A stretch of 64,000 nucleotides of DNA, taken from positions 50,962-114,961 of the forward strand of contig MLHP01000030.1 of the NCBI GenBank assembly GCA_001999425.1, written 5' to 3'. The stretch is from Rodentibacter genomosp. 2. GTDB taxonomy: Bacteria; Pseudomonadota; Gammaproteobacteria; Enterobacterales; Pasteurellaceae. Positions 10,712-22,049 of this stretch are shown here, in pieces. The notes beneath the pieces are model-generated. The model was given only the letters and a program-made list of their open reading frames with translations, did no database searches and was not told the origin of the DNA. Numbering within the stretch: the stretch's first letter is position 1; every line of letters begins with the position of its first letter. The position numbers were made by a program, and so were the translations under genes.

Positions 10712-10742
10712 AAACCCCGACATCAGTATCGGGGTTTTTATT
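10712..10742 (+). terminator. Second hairpin between convergent mltF and bamD units
   Basis: AAACCCCGA (10712-10720) pairs with TCGGGGTTT (10729-10737) and is followed by TTATT. It separates the convergent mltF and bamD units. Confidence 0.7.
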
Positions 10743-10744
10743 AA

Positions 10745-11536
10745 TTATTTCGTTACCTTAGGAGTGACCAATTCCGGTTCTTCCGGTTTTTCTACTTTTG
10801 CAAACTGTTTATCCTTATTTGCATCAATAATTTGTTGGGTTTGATTTGCCAAAGTATCCAGCCCCATTTTTTGGTACGCATCACGCATTAAGAATAAGCC
10901 TTCATAAGTCGCTTGCGTGTCAGGATACAATTTCAACATTCCTACAATACGGTTTGCCACCGCAACATCCGCATTACGCTTTGCATAGAATTTAGCAATT
11001 TCCAATTCATGGCGTGCTAAAGAATCTTTAATATAAACCATACGGGCTAAGGCATCTTGTGCATAAGGACTATTAGGAAATGCATGTACTAAACTTTGGA
11101 AATTTGAAAATGCGGTTTTTAAAGAGGTTGTTTCACGCGTTGCACGATCGATTCCAAAGAAATCCTGAATGGCATTATCTGCCGTTGCAACATTGGTTAG
11201 ACCTGCCATATACACCGCGTAATCGCGATTCGGACTTTGTGGAAATTGATTTAAGAAATTATCTACCGTCACCAATACGGCTGTGTAATCCTGCGATTTA
11301 TAGTTTGCATAAATGAGATCCAACATTGCTTGTTCTTGATATGTACTTCCAGGGAAACGTTCTGTGGTCGCATTTAAATAACGAATAGCCTCAGAATAAC
11401 CGCCTTCCTGTAAAGAACTCGCGCCTTTATTGTAAAGTTCATCTACCGATAATTGCTCGACTTCTTGTTTACCGCTTGAACAACCGATCACAGCAAATAC
11501 TACCGCAAGCAAAGCTAATGATTTCATTTTACGCAT
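10745..11536 (-). CDS. bamD: Outer-membrane assembly lipoprotein BamD (ComL)
   Basis: A 263-residue lipoprotein, the essential BamD part of the beta-barrel assembly machine. The signal peptide ends in VIGC (Cys 19). The rest is TPR-like helical repeats (for example GASSLQEGGYSEAIRYLNA). The frame runs on ten codons upstream, but ATG 11536 follows AAGGAA and gives the proper short signal peptide. It is divergent from rluD, the arrangement common in gamma-proteobacteria. The partner bamA lies at 27-29 kb. Confidence 0.95.
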   Translation of the reverse strand: MRKMKSLALLAVVFAVIGCSSGKQEVEQLSVDELYNKGASSLQEGGYSEAIRYLNATTERFPGSTYQEQAMLDLIYANYKSQDYTAVLVTVDNFLNQFPQSPNRDYAVYMAGLTNVATADNAIQDFFGIDRATRETTSLKTAFSNFQSLVHAFPNSPYAQDALARMVYIKDSLARHELEIAKFYAKRNADVAVANRIVGMLKLYPDTQATYEGLFLMRDAYQKMGLDTLANQTQQIIDANKDKQFAKVEKPEEPELVTPKVTK

Positions 11537-11645
11537 TGTTTTTTCCTTAATTTTTACGAAAACCAATAAATAAGATACAATTAGCCGACATTGTATAGAA
11601 CATTAATAAATAAGCCAACTTTTTAAACTTATTGAGATAAATTTT

Positions 11646-12620
11646 ATGCCACAAATTACCCTTTCGGCAGAGGTACAACCCGAACAAATCGGACAGCGCT
11701 TAGACCAGACTCTCGCTGAGTTGTTCCCCGAATATTCCCGATCACGTCTAAAAACCTGGATTGAAGCGGATCTGGTGAAAATCAATAATTGCATTGCCAA
11801 TATTCCCCGTGAAAAAGTATTGGGCGGCGAGCATATTGAAATCATCGTTGAGATAGAAGACGAAACACGCTTTGAGCCTGAAAATATCCCGCTTAATATC
11901 GTCTATGAAGATGAGCACATTATCGTCATCAATAAACCCAAAGATCTTGTCGTTCACCCCGGTGCAGGCAACCCAAACGGTACGGTATTAAACGCTCTTC
12001 TTTACCACTACCCACCAATTGCCGAAGTACCACGTGCAGGTATTGTGCACCGTTTAGATAAAGACACTACCGGCTTAATGGTCGTGGCAAAAACCATACC
12101 CGCCCAAACAAAATTGGTGCGAGATTTACAAAAACGAAAAATTACCCGTGAATACGAAGCTGTTGCCTTAGGCATTATGACCAAAGGCGGTTTGGTCGAT
12201 CAACCGATGGCACGTCATGCAACTAAACGTACGCTTATGGCGGTTCATCCAATGGGAAAACCGGCGGTAACCCACTACCGTATTATGGAAAATTTTCGTA
12301 ACTATACCCGCCTACGCTTACGTTTGGAAACAGGAAGAACCCATCAAATTCGTGTTCATATGGCACACATCGCCCACCCGTTACTCGGCGATCAAACCTA
12401 TGGCGGTCGCCCTCGCCCCCCCAAAAATGCCAGTGAAAGTTTTATGGAAGTATTGCGTAATTTCAAGCGTCAGGCTTTGCATGCGGTTATGCTACGTCTA
12501 GCCCACCCTATTACCGATGAAATGATGGAATGGCACGCACCTCTACCGGAGGATTTTGTCGAATTGCTTAATGCGCTAAAAACAGATTATCTTGAACACA
12601 AAGACAATTTGGATTATTAA
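11646..12620 (+). CDS. rluD: 23S rRNA pseudouridine synthase RluD
   Basis: A 324-residue enzyme that makes pseudouridines in helix 69 of 23S rRNA (positions 1911/1915/1917 in E. coli). It has an N-terminal S4 RNA-binding domain (about 12-75) and the catalytic motif HRLDKDTTG with Asp138. The length matches E. coli RluD (326). pgeF starts one base after its stop. Confidence 0.96.
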   Translation: MPQITLSAEVQPEQIGQRLDQTLAELFPEYSRSRLKTWIEADLVKINNCIANIPREKVLGGEHIEIIVEIEDETRFEPENIPLNIVYEDEHIIVINKPKDLVVHPGAGNPNGTVLNALLYHYPPIAEVPRAGIVHRLDKDTTGLMVVAKTIPAQTKLVRDLQKRKITREYEAVALGIMTKGGLVDQPMARHATKRTLMAVHPMGKPAVTHYRIMENFRNYTRLRLRLETGRTHQIRVHMAHIAHPLLGDQTYGGRPRPPKNASESFMEVLRNFKRQALHAVMLRLAHPITDEMMEWHAPLPEDFVELLNALKTDYLEHKDNLDY

Positions 12621-12621
12621 T

Positions 12622-13356
12622 ATGCAGGCGATTTTTCCTAATTGGCAAGTACCCTCCAATATCCATGCATTTACCACGACGCGCCAAGGTGGAGTGAGTG
12701 CTGCACCGTTTGATAGTTTTAATTTAGGCGATCACGTTGATGATGAAAAAAGTGCGGTCAAAACTAACCGCACTTTATTAGTGGAAAAATTCAATTTACC
12801 GCAAACGCCATTATTTCTCACTCAAACCCACAGCACTGAGGTTATCCAACTCCCTTATCGCGACAATAATTTTAATGCAGATGCTGTCTATACCCGACAG
12901 TCCAATCAAGTTTGTACCGTGATGACCGCCGATTGCTTGCCCGTATTATTCACTACCCGTCAAGGCAATGAAGTGGCTGCGGCTCATGCTGGCTGGCGTG
13001 GATTATGTGATGGGATATTAGAGGAAACGGTAAAATGTTTTAAAGCCCAAGCACAAGATATTATCGTTTGGCTTGGTCCCGCTATCGGGCCAAACGCATT
13101 TCAGGTCGGGGGGGAAGTCGTTGAACAATTTATACGCATGGATCCTATTGCAGAAACCGCTTTCCGAACCGATTCTTCTCTACAAGGTAAATACCTAGGT
13201 AATCTTTATCAGATTGCTAGACAACGCTTAAATAAATTGGGTATTACAGAAATTTCCGGTGGGGATCATTGCACATTTAATGAAAAAGACCTATTTTTCT
13301 CTTATCGACGAGACGGAAAAACAGGCAGAATGGCGAGTGTTATCTGGTTCGAGTAA
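12622..13356 (+). CDS. pgeF: Laccase-domain protein (PgeF/YfiH family)
   Basis: A 244-residue protein of the Cu-oxidase_4/LACC1 family. It keeps the zinc-ligand motifs TQTHSTEV, MTADCLPV and AAHAGWRGL, plus GPAIGPNAFQVG. Relatives have purine nucleoside phosphorylase/deaminase activity, and the E. coli protein edits a wrong peptidoglycan precursor. The ATG at 12622, one base past rluD stop, is chosen over the in-frame ATG at 12592; this is translational coupling with little ribosome-binding site. A complete inverted USS pair (12750-12775) lies within the coding sequence. Confidence 0.92.
   Translation: MQAIFPNWQVPSNIHAFTTTRQGGVSAAPFDSFNLGDHVDDEKSAVKTNRTLLVEKFNLPQTPLFLTQTHSTEVIQLPYRDNNFNADAVYTRQSNQVCTVMTADCLPVLFTTRQGNEVAAAHAGWRGLCDGILEETVKCFKAQAQDIIVWLGPAIGPNAFQVGGEVVEQFIRMDPIAETAFRTDSSLQGKYLGNLYQIARQRLNKLGITEISGGDHCTFNEKDLFFSYRRDGKTGRMASVIWFE
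12750..12775. repeat. USS inverted pair inside pgeF
   Basis: AAGTGCGGT (12750-12758) and ACCGCACTT (12767-12775) lie 8 bases apart within codons of pgeF. The encoded residues KSAV and NRTL fall near residues 43-51. Confidence 0.85.
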
Positions 13357-13391
13357 ATATTGGGAACGTCCTATCTAAACCCGATTTTTCA

Positions 13392-13814
13392 TCAAAAATC
13401 CGAGTTATTTTCAAACCAGCTTTCTAAAATTAGACAAGCAGAAATGCCATCCACTTTGCCCTTTTTCAATGCTCGAAAGCCGCCGCGATCAAATATTTCA
13501 CTACGCGCTTGTGTTGTGGTTAAGCGCTCATCTTGTAATACCACTTGGACGCCGAAACGCCCGTTTAGGCGATGGGCAAATTTCCTCGCCCGCAATGTTA
13601 ATTCCTGTTCCGTACCGTCCATATTCAACGGAAGCCCTACAACAACAAGATCGGGTTTCCACTCCATTAAGCATTTTTCGATATTTTCCCAATTTGGAAT
13701 ACCGTTTCGCGCATTAAAAGCCGGTAAAGCCTGTGCCGTACCAGTAATACTTTGTCCCACGGCACATCCGATACTTTTTGTGCCAAAATCAAAAGCAAGT
13801 GCGGTAATACCCAT
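13392..13814 (-). CDS. ruvX: RuvX/YqgF family Holliday-junction resolvase-like nuclease
   Basis: A 140-residue RNase H-fold protein with the motifs [10 protein letters not shown] (metal-binding Asp), [10 protein letters not shown] and QDERLTT. The family is linked to 5' processing of pre-16S rRNA and to Holliday-junction resolution. Its ATG overlaps the yqgE stop by one base (TAATG), so the two are translationally coupled. Confidence 0.93.
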   Translation of the reverse strand: MGITALAFDFGTKSIGCAVGQSITGTAQALPAFNARNGIPNWENIEKCLMEWKPDLVVVGLPLNMDGTEQELTLRARKFAHRLNGRFGVQVVLQDERLTTTQARSEIFDRGGFRALKKGKVDGISACLILESWFENNSDF

Positions 13815-14374
13815 TAGCTATGCCCTACTTGTGCTGTAGCAAAATTATGTAAATTGATACCTAACAGTCGATTTGCCGCAAGGTAACGTTCTTCATAAGG
13901 TATATCAAATAAAATAGTTTCATCTAACGGCACAACCAACCAAGCATTATCTGCGATTTCTTTCACTAACTGACCGGCTGACCAACTCGAACAACCCAAT
14001 GCTACTAAATATTTTTCCGGCGCCTGTAACGCACCGAAAGTATCCACCACATCGGCAGAGGTAGTGAGAAAAAGATCATCTGTTATCTTGTAGCTATGTT
14101 GAAAATCATTTGCTGTTTTTTTATGAACAATAAAACCGCGTTCCGTATGCATAGGGCCGCCTGCTACCACCATCGCATCATCAAAAGTGCGGTCATTTTT
14201 CATCATAAAATTCAGTTTGGAATAAAGTTCTGCAATGCTTAAATCGGTTGGTTGGTTAATTACTAATCCCATAGAACCTTGATCATTATGCTCGCAAATA
14301 AATATTACCGTACGCTGAAAATAATCTTCCAAATGAGGCATTGCGATTAACAATTTTCCTTGTAAATCCATCAT
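13814..14374 (-). CDS. yqgE: YqgE/AlgH family protein
   Basis: A 186-residue DUF179 protein with the typical N-terminus [10 protein letters not shown] and the segment [11 protein letters not shown]. The biochemical role is unknown. The frame extends upstream, but ATG 14374 overlaps the rsmE stop as ATGA, a classic coupled start. It lies between rsmE and ruvX, as in many gamma-proteobacteria. Confidence 0.9.
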   Translation of the reverse strand: MMDLQGKLLIAMPHLEDYFQRTVIFICEHNDQGSMGLVINQPTDLSIAELYSKLNFMMKNDRTFDDAMVVAGGPMHTERGFIVHKKTANDFQHSYKITDDLFLTTSADVVDTFGALQAPEKYLVALGCSSWSAGQLVKEIADNAWLVVPLDETILFDIPYEERYLAANRLLGINLHNFATAQVGHS

Positions 14375-15108
14375 TCTGCTAAATCTCCAAAACAAATTTG
14401 TAATGCGCTGATTGCCGCTAAAGAGGCAGTTTCAGTACGCAATACACGCTTTCCTAATAAAATTTCAGTAAAACCCTGCTGCTCCGTCTGAGCGATTTCT
14501 TGTGGTGATAAACCGCCTTCGGAACCAATCAATAAACGAACGCCCTCCGTCGGAATATTCGGCAAAGTTTTAATCGAATATTGGGCACGAGGATGTAAAT
14601 TCAACTTTAATGCGCCGTCATTTTCCGCACACCAATCCTGCAATTTCATTAGCGGTCTAATTTCGGGTATCACATTACGACCGCATTGCTCACAAGCGGC
14701 AATAGCAATTTTTTGCCATTGTTGAATTTTTTTGTCCATACGATCGCCATCTAATTTCACTCCGCATCGTTCCGACCAAAGCGGCGTAATAACATTCACG
14801 CCCAATTCTACCGACTTCTGAATGGTAAATTCCATACGCTCACCACGAGAAATGACCTGCCCCAAATGAATCTTGAGATTTGATTCCTTATCGACAAACT
14901 CACACCCTAAAATCTCAACTTTTATCCTTTTTTTGCCAGATTCAATAATTCGCGCAGGATAAATATGATTAGTGCCGTCAAATAACTCAATTTGCTCGCC
15001 CTCAACCATCCTCAACACTCGACCGACATGATTTGCCGCTTCGTCAGAAAGATGGCACTGAGTTTGATTTTCAAGGGGTTCAGGATGATAAATTCGAGGT
15101 ATGCGCAT
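14371..15108 (-). CDS. rsmE: 16S rRNA m3U1498 methyltransferase RsmE
   Basis: A 245-residue SPOUT methyltransferase that methylates U1498 of 16S rRNA. An N-terminal PUA-like domain is followed by the knotted SAM-binding region [13 protein letters not shown] and [11 protein letters not shown] near the C-terminus. It is the first gene of rsmE-yqgE-ruvX and overlaps yqgE by 4 bases. Confidence 0.95.
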   Translation of the reverse strand: MRIPRIYHPEPLENQTQCHLSDEAANHVGRVLRMVEGEQIELFDGTNHIYPARIIESGKKRIKVEILGCEFVDKESNLKIHLGQVISRGERMEFTIQKSVELGVNVITPLWSERCGVKLDGDRMDKKIQQWQKIAIAACEQCGRNVIPEIRPLMKLQDWCAENDGALKLNLHPRAQYSIKTLPNIPTEGVRLLIGSEGGLSPQEIAQTEQQGFTEILLGKRVLRTETASLAAISALQICFGDLAE

Positions 15109-15128
15109 AAGATATAAAGATATATGTA

Positions 15129-15156
15129 AAAAGTACGATTAATTTAACTGCACTTT
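15129..15156. repeat. Decayed USS inverted pair
   Basis: AAAAGTACGATTAA and TTAACTGCACTTTT, at the end of fadR, look like a USS-pair terminator with substitutions in both cores (AAGTaCGaT and AaCtGCACTT). Pairing is weakened. Confidence 0.5.
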
Positions 15157-15162
15157 TGATGA

Positions 15163-15888
15163 TTAATCAGAAAGATTTTGAGGCAAATGTTCTAAAATCA
15201 TACGCCAATGAGTTGCCGATCTTAAATTATGTTTACGAATACAATCCACTACGGCATCTGCGTTGCCTTCTTGACAAATTTTTTGTAATTCCAAATAAAA
15301 CTGCTTCGCCAATTCACGGTGTTTCTCATAACTGAAAAACAACAGACCAATTTTTTGATATACCCCTTTCAAACTGTTAAAGATTAAACGATAAAAAGGC
15401 TTTTTTGCTAGTACGGTAAATTGACGAAAAATACGATAATCAAACTCCGTATAATCTTCAGCCGAATTTTTTAATTCGTTCAATTCACTGAATAACATTG
15501 CACATTGTTGAGGGGAATTTTTCACCGCTTCATAAATATAAGACTCCGACATTTTGCTACGTAACGACAACATATTATCAATAATGAGCGGTGCGGAATT
15601 TTGATCAAGAGTGATCAACGTTTCGATAATGCTAGGATTTGCTGTATCCCAAATATTATTTACTTTGGTTGGCTTACCGTGTTGAATAGTCAACCAACCG
15701 TCTCGTGCTAAGCGTTGCAACACTTCTCGCAATGTTGTGCGGGTTACCCCGATTTTATCGGCGAGATCCCGTTCGGAAGGCAAATTTTTACCAGCCGGAA
15801 ATACATTACCCCAAATACTTTTTACTATATATTCTTCAGCAAGCGCTGCGGGACTTTGTGCTTTTAAAAGTGTGTTTTCTGTATTCAT
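15163..15888 (-). CDS. fadR: GntR-family fatty-acid regulator FadR
   Basis: A 241-residue regulator with an N-terminal winged helix ([28 protein letters not shown] region, about 39-66) and the FadR-type C-terminal acyl-CoA-binding domain. In E. coli it represses fatty acid breakdown and activates unsaturated fatty acid synthesis. It is divergent from nhaB, as in enterics. Confidence 0.93.
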   Translation of the reverse strand: MNTENTLLKAQSPAALAEEYIVKSIWGNVFPAGKNLPSERDLADKIGVTRTTLREVLQRLARDGWLTIQHGKPTKVNNIWDTANPSIIETLITLDQNSAPLIIDNMLSLRSKMSESYIYEAVKNSPQQCAMLFSELNELKNSAEDYTEFDYRIFRQFTVLAKKPFYRLIFNSLKGVYQKIGLLFFSYEKHRELAKQFYLELQKICQEGNADAVVDCIRKHNLRSATHWRMILEHLPQNLSD

Positions 15889-15940
15889 AATAACCAGATG
15901 TTAGGAAAAAACCCAACAAGATCAAAAAAATGTGACTTAT

Positions 15941-15967
15941 TTGACAAATTCTTACTTTCGTTATTAT
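15941..15967 (+). promoter_or_regulatory. Candidate nhaB promoter
   Basis: TTGACA (15941-15946) and TATTAT (15962-15967) are 15 bases apart, which is short of the ideal 17. A dyad TGTTAGG/CCCAACA lies just upstream (about 15899-15918), between nhaB and fadR, and might be an operator. Confidence 0.4.
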
Positions 15968-16020
15968 CCTTTAAAGCACACTATATTACAATGAGCGTAT
16001 TAGAAAAAACAGGAGCCGTT

Positions 16021-17562
16021 ATGACTTACACACAAGCTTTTATGAAAAATTTCCTGGGCGCTAGCCCGGATTGGTATAAATTTGCCATTATCCTCTTTCT
16101 TATTATTAACCCTATTATCTTCTTTTTTATCAGCCCATTTCTCGCCGGCTGGATTTTAGTTGCCGAGTTTATTTTCACCCTCGCTATGGCATTAAAATGC
16201 TATCCTCTACAACCCGGTGGTTTACTGGCTATTGAAGCCATTGTTATAGGCATGACACACCCTGCCCATGTAAAGGCTGAAATTATGGCAAATTTTGAAG
16301 TTGTTTTATTGCTGATGTTTATGGTAGCAGGCATTTATTTTATGAAACAACTCCTATTATTTGTGTTTACCCGCTTACTGGTCGCCATTGAATCTAAGAT
16401 TACCCTTTCTTTAGCTTTCTGTATCAGTGCCGCATTTTTATCTGCGTTTTTAGATGCATTAACCGTAGTTGCTGTCATTATTAGTGTCGCTATGGGCTTT
16501 TACGGTGTATATCACAAAGTTGCCTCAGGCAATAAATTAAATGATCTTGTCGATATCACCAATGATGATAAATTAGGCGATAAACGTGCCACACTAGAAC
16601 AATTTCGTGCATTTTTAAGAAGTTTAATGATGCATGCCGGTGTTGGAACCGCACTCGGTGGTGTAATGACGATGGTAGGTGAACCACAAAATTTAATTAT
16701 CGCAGAACAAGCAAATTGGAACTTTATTGAATTTTTCTTCCGTATGGCACCTGTAACCCTACCTGTTTTAATGTTTGGTTTGCTGACTTGCTATTTGGTA
16801 GAAAAATTTAAATTATTTGGCTATGGTGCAAAACTACCTCGTAAAGTATGGGCGGTATTGGCACGTTTAGATCGCAATAATACGCAAAAAATGTCAAAAC
16901 AAGAAAAGATAAAATTGATTGTACAGGCTGTTATCGCACTTTGGCTTGTTATCGGTTTGGCATTTCATTTAGCTGCAGTAGGCTTAATCGGTTTAAGCGT
17001 GATCGTTCTCGCAACTGCATTAACCGGCATTACCAATGAACATGTTATTGGCAAAGCGTTCCAAGAATCTTTGCCATTCACCGCATTACTTGTCGTATTC
17101 TTTACGGTGGTTGCAGTGATTATCGATCAAAAACTTTTCTCACCCATTATTCACTATGTTTTATCTGCCAGTGAAAGCACACAGCTGATTTTATTCTATG
17201 CCTTTAATGGCTTGCTCTCTGCTATTTCAGATAATGTTTTCGTGGCAACCGTTTATATTAATGAGGTCAAAGCTGCTCTCACTAACGGTGTGATTACACC
17301 ACATCAATTTGAATTACTCGCTGTTGCAATCAATACCGGAACGAACTTGCCATCGGTCGCAACGCCAAATGGTCAAGCCGCATTTTTATTCTTACTAACC
17401 TCATCGCTTGCCCCGTTAATTCGTCTCTCTTACGGCAGAATGGTTTACATGGCATTACCTTACACCATTGTGTTATCCTTAGTGGGCTTGTTTGCGATTG
17501 AATATATTTTACCGACTGCTACCGTTTGGTTGGCAAATTTAGGCTTAATTCAGCCGATTTAA
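16021..17562 (+). CDS. nhaB: Na+/H+ antiporter NhaB
   Basis: A 513-residue inner-membrane antiporter that expels Na+ in exchange for H+. It is similar to E. coli NhaB throughout, for example [13 protein letters not shown] at the start, [16 protein letters not shown] and [24 protein letters not shown]. The frame is open from 15898, but ATG 16021 follows AGGAG and matches the family N-terminus. dsbB starts 9 bases after its stop. Confidence 0.96.
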   Translation: MTYTQAFMKNFLGASPDWYKFAIILFLIINPIIFFFISPFLAGWILVAEFIFTLAMALKCYPLQPGGLLAIEAIVIGMTHPAHVKAEIMANFEVVLLLMFMVAGIYFMKQLLLFVFTRLLVAIESKITLSLAFCISAAFLSAFLDALTVVAVIISVAMGFYGVYHKVASGNKLNDLVDITNDDKLGDKRATLEQFRAFLRSLMMHAGVGTALGGVMTMVGEPQNLIIAEQANWNFIEFFFRMAPVTLPVLMFGLLTCYLVEKFKLFGYGAKLPRKVWAVLARLDRNNTQKMSKQEKIKLIVQAVIALWLVIGLAFHLAAVGLIGLSVIVLATALTGITNEHVIGKAFQESLPFTALLVVFFTVVAVIIDQKLFSPIIHYVLSASESTQLILFYAFNGLLSAISDNVFVATVYINEVKAALTNGVITPHQFELLAVAINTGTNLPSVATPNGQAAFLFLLTSSLAPLIRLSYGRMVYMALPYTIVLSLVGLFAIEYILPTATVWLANLGLIQPI

Positions 17563-17571
17563 GGAGAACAA

Positions 17572-18105
17572 ATGCTCGCATTTTTTAAACAATTTTCAGA
17601 AAAACGCTCATCCTGGTTATTACTTGCATTTTCGAGTTTAGCCTTAGAATTGACCGCACTTTATTTTCAATACGGTATGGGATTACAGCCCTGCGTCCTT
17701 TGTGTGTATGAACGTTTAGCTATGAGTGGTTTATTCTTCGCGGGCATTATTGGTCTTCTCGCACCTCATTCGCTTATCGTGCGCTTAATTGCTCTTGCGT
17801 TGGGTTTATTTAGTGCTATTAAAGGCTTGATGATATCCATTCGTCACCTCGATCTACAAATGAACCCTGCGCCTTGGAAACAATGTGAATTTATCCCTAA
17901 TTTCCCAGAAACCCTCCCATTCCACCAATGGTTGCCAAGTATTTTTAACCCAACCGGCTCCTGTGATGACAGCCAATGGTCGCTATTCGGTATCACCATG
18001 GTGCAATGGTTGGTGTTTATCTTTGCAGTATATGTGCTTGTTCTTGTGGTGATATTAATTGCTCAAGTGAAAAAAAGCAGAAAACAGAGAAGGTTGTTCT
18101 GCTAA
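17572..18105 (+). CDS. dsbB: Disulfide bond formation protein DsbB
   Basis: A 177-residue, four-helix inner-membrane protein that re-oxidises DsbA and passes electrons to quinone. The first Cys pair is CVLC (41/44), and the second pair is Cys105 and Cys131. It follows nhaB behind AAGGAG, as in E. coli. A USS in the first membrane helix encodes Thr-Ala-Leu. Confidence 0.96.
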   Translation: MLAFFKQFSEKRSSWLLLAFSSLALELTALYFQYGMGLQPCVLCVYERLAMSGLFFAGIIGLLAPHSLIVRLIALALGLFSAIKGLMISIRHLDLQMNPAPWKQCEFIPNFPETLPFHQWLPSIFNPTGSCDDSQWSLFGITMVQWLVFIFAVYVLVLVVILIAQVKKSRKQRRLFC

Positions 18106-18116
18106 ATTCGTATAGC

Positions 18117-18150
18117 AAAAGTGCGGTCAATTTTGACCGCACTTTTTTAT
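18117..18150. terminator. Bidirectional USS-pair terminator
   Basis: AAAAGTGCGGTCAA (18117-18130) and TTGACCGCACTTTT (18133-18146) form a 14-bp stem with a T run on the plus strand and an A run on the other side. It separates convergent dsbB and the AI-2E-family gene. Confidence 0.85.
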
Positions 18151-18164
18151 GCCTCTAAATAATG

Positions 18165-19207
18165 TTAATCACTTTCCACCTCGCCCAACAAAGCAGCATA
18201 TTTCACCGTATTGGGATCGGATTCTAGGGCAATTTTTAATGCCATGGTAAGGGGAACGGAGAGCAACATTCCTACTGTGCCCAGTAGCCATCCCCAAAAT
18301 AAAAGAGAAAGGAAAACCACTAAAGTGGAAAGCCCAAGACGTTGCCCCATCATTTTAGGTTCGAGAATATTGCCGATGACCATATTGATCGCAATCACAC
18401 CGACTGTTACGCCAAAACCGATACCAAAACCATTCAACAATAGGGCTTGTACGATAATGGGAATAGCGGCAATGATCGAACCGATATTCGGAATATAATT
18501 TAATAAAAAACTTAATGTCGCCCACAAAATCGCATATTGTACGTCGCACACTTCCAACAAAATAAACACAGCGATCCCCGTAAGCAGGCTGGTGATACTT
18601 TTAATTCCAAGATAGCCAATCACGCCTTGCAAAATGCGATTAATATGGCGCTCTTCTTTTTCTACATCATTCGGTGTGGAACTTATCACCAACGCAACTT
18701 TGTGTTTCATTGTCGGGGCTTCAGAGAGCATGAAAATCACCACAAGAACTAAGACGAATACATTGCTCACCACACCGGAAAAATTGAGCAATACACGGCT
18801 AACAAAATTCATAATAATACTTGGGTCGAAATTTTCTTGAATAGTTTCCCTTGAAAAATAAACGGGCAAATTGAAGCGTTGTGCCAATGCCATCAGATCA
18901 TTCACCCGTTCAGAAAGCAAGGTTTTATATTGCGGAATAGATTGGGTAAATTCACGCACACTACTGTTAATCAATCCCAACAAAAAAAAGAAAATAAGGG
19001 AAATCAAGACAAAGAGTAATACTATCGCAAGCCAGTGGGGGATACGGCGGGCTGTCATTGCGTTAATGATCGGTGAACAAATAATGGCAATAAAGAGCGC
19101 CAGCAAAAACGGCACAACAATTTCAGCGGCCAATTTGATACCGGCTAAAATAATAATAACGGCGGCAATCCCCAGCAAAGTGCGGTGTAAATTTAGGTTA
19201 TTTTCCA

Positions 19208-19208
<1 letters not shown>
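18165..19208 (-). CDS. AI-2E family (PerM/UPF0118) membrane protein
   Basis: A 347-residue polytopic protein of the UPF0118 family with the hydrophobic C-terminal half typical of it (PLTMALKIALES near the end). Some members export autoinducer-2 or act as Na+/H+ antiporters, so the substrate is not certain. The start is GTG 19208, whose G is shared with the TAG stop of glnB (TAGTG), so it is coupled to glnB. Confidence 0.85.
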
Positions 19209-20141
<933 letters not shown>

Positions 20142-20176
20142 ATTTTTCCTTAAATTTTTGTATTAAATCTATATGC

Positions 20177-22033
20177 TTAAAATGGAAATAAGAGTGGAAT
20201 TAAAAATACACTCACCACCATTACAATCAATGTAAAGGGGACACCAATTTTTAAAAAATCACTAAACTTGTATCCACCGGGCCCCACGACCATTGTATTA
20301 ACCGGTGAAGAAACCGGTGTCATAAATGCGGCAGATGCGGCAATTGCCACCACCATCGCAAAGGGGATAGGCGATACTTGGAGTTGCTGTGCCAATGAAA
20401 TGGCAATAGGGGCAACTAAAATCGCCGTCGCGGTATTAGAGATGAATAATCCGATCACGGCACAAAAAAGAAATAACATCATCAACACGCAATGCATTCC
20501 CCAATCCCCCACTAACTGCAACATCGTCTCCACAGCAAGTTGAATCCCGCCGGTTTTTTGTAGTGCGGTAGCAAACGGCATCATACCGATAATCAAAATT
20601 AAACTTGGCCAATGAATAGAATCATAAGCACTTTTCGCATCGACGCAACGGAAATAGCCCAACATTAAGCAACCGATGAGGGCGGCTATCACATTCGGTA
20701 CAAGGCCGGATACCATTAACAACACCATCACCAATACGGAAAGTAAGGCTTGCGGGGCTTGGCTTTGTGCCGGTGCAACACGATCTATTTCTTTCGGGTA
20801 GGTGAGCACAACAAAATCCTTGGTGCGGTTACGCATTTGTTGAATTACTTTCCAATCGCCAATAACAAGAATTAAATCACCAAGCTTATAAGGCGTGCCG
20901 GAAAAGCTGTCGGAAATCAATTCGCCATCCCGCTTGATACCCACCACATTTAATCCGTAACGAGAACGAAACGCCACCTCTTGTGTGGTTTTATCAATCA
21001 ACGCCGAACCCGGTACTAAGGCTAATTCTGCCATCCCAATAGATTTTGCCTGTTCATCAAAAGATTGAGATTTAATCTCTGCCGGCTCTAAATTATAGGT
21101 TTGACAAAACTCCGCTAAATTAAATTCTTGCTGCCCGATATCGATCATTAAAATATCTTTTTCGTGAATTTCAGAGGTGGCAAGGGGCATCATATAGGTT
21201 GGGCGAAAACGTTTCCAACGTTCAATCGCTAACACATTTACCCCATAGTTGGAACGTAAATGTAATTCATCTAAATTTTTGCCGATAAAAGGTGAACCGG
21301 TACGCACCACAAAACGTTTTGCTCGACCGCGTAAACCATATTCATCAATCAATTCAGCCATGGAGCGTTGGTTATTTTCTTGGTGATCCGTAGCAATGTT
21401 TCCCCCAAGCCAGCGGCGGGTTAGCAACATATAGCCGATACCTAACAACAAAATGACAAGACCAATCGGGGTGAAGTCAAAAAATCTTAAACGAGTGCCG
21501 GTATCTTTGACTAATTCTGCATTCACCACCAAGTTAGGCGCGGTGGCAATAAGTGTCATCATACCGCTAATCAAACCTGCCACACTCAACGGCATCATTA
21601 AACGTTTTGGGGAAAGATTCATTTGACGACAAATCATCAGAACCACGGGGATAAAAATTGCCACCACGCCAGTGGAGCTCATAAACGCCCCTAACCCGGC
21701 CACGGCAAGCATGAGTAACACCAAGACTTTGGTTTCACTATTTCCGGCAAGTTTTAAGATCCCTTCACTCACTTGATAGGCAACTCCGGTACGCACCAAT
21801 CCTTCGCCAATAATAAACAACAATGCGATCAAAATAATATTCGGATCACTAAAGCCTGCAAAAATTTCGTTGGTGGTTAAAATACCGCTTAAATAAAACG
21901 CCAACATCACTAAAAGTGCCACGGCATCCATTCGCACTTTATTTCTCACGAATAAAATCACTGCAACGGCTAACAGAGCAAGCGTCCAGAAAAGCGGGCT
22001 AACCCAAAGTGCATTTGTGAATATGGTATTCAT
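20177..22033 (-). CDS. DASS-family transporter with two TrkA-C (RCK) domains
   Basis: A 618-residue membrane protein of the YfbS/SAC1 type. A first hydrophobic half (about 10-205) is followed by a soluble middle (about 225-395) holding two TrkA_C-like repeats (GLRGRAKRFVVRTGSPFIG and ELALVPGSALIDKTTQEVAF regions), then the second hydrophobic half with FISNTATAILVAPI. Family members transport sulfate, dicarboxylates or similar anions; the substrate here is unknown. It lies 16 bases behind rnhB and may be read with it. Confidence 0.85.
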   Translation of the reverse strand: MNTIFTNALWVSPLFWTLALLAVAVILFVRNKVRMDAVALLVMLAFYLSGILTTNEIFAGFSDPNIILIALLFIIGEGLVRTGVAYQVSEGILKLAGNSETKVLVLLMLAVAGLGAFMSSTGVVAIFIPVVLMICRQMNLSPKRLMMPLSVAGLISGMMTLIATAPNLVVNAELVKDTGTRLRFFDFTPIGLVILLLGIGYMLLTRRWLGGNIATDHQENNQRSMAELIDEYGLRGRAKRFVVRTGSPFIGKNLDELHLRSNYGVNVLAIERWKRFRPTYMMPLATSEIHEKDILMIDIGQQEFNLAEFCQTYNLEPAEIKSQSFDEQAKSIGMAELALVPGSALIDKTTQEVAFRSRYGLNVVGIKRDGELISDSFSGTPYKLGDLILVIGDWKVIQQMRNRTKDFVVLTYPKEIDRVAPAQSQAPQALLSVLVMVLLMVSGLVPNVIAALIGCLMLGYFRCVDAKSAYDSIHWPSLILIIGMMPFATALQKTGGIQLAVETMLQLVGDWGMHCVLMMLFLFCAVIGLFISNTATAILVAPIAISLAQQLQVSPIPFAMVVAIAASAAFMTPVSSPVNTMVVGPGGYKFSDFLKIGVPFTLIVMVVSVFLIPLLFPF

Positions 22034-22049
22034 CTCCTACCTCTCATGT

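Noticed and set aside
13360..13839. Plus-strand ORF of 159 codons antisense to ruvX
   Set aside because: ruvX has clear family motifs and coupled starts with yqgE; the antisense frame has none.
15889..15920. FadR-type operator between fadR and nhaB
   Set aside because: Only a dyad TGTTAGG/CCCAACA is seen; the FadR consensus with TGGT-N-ACCA core is not matched.
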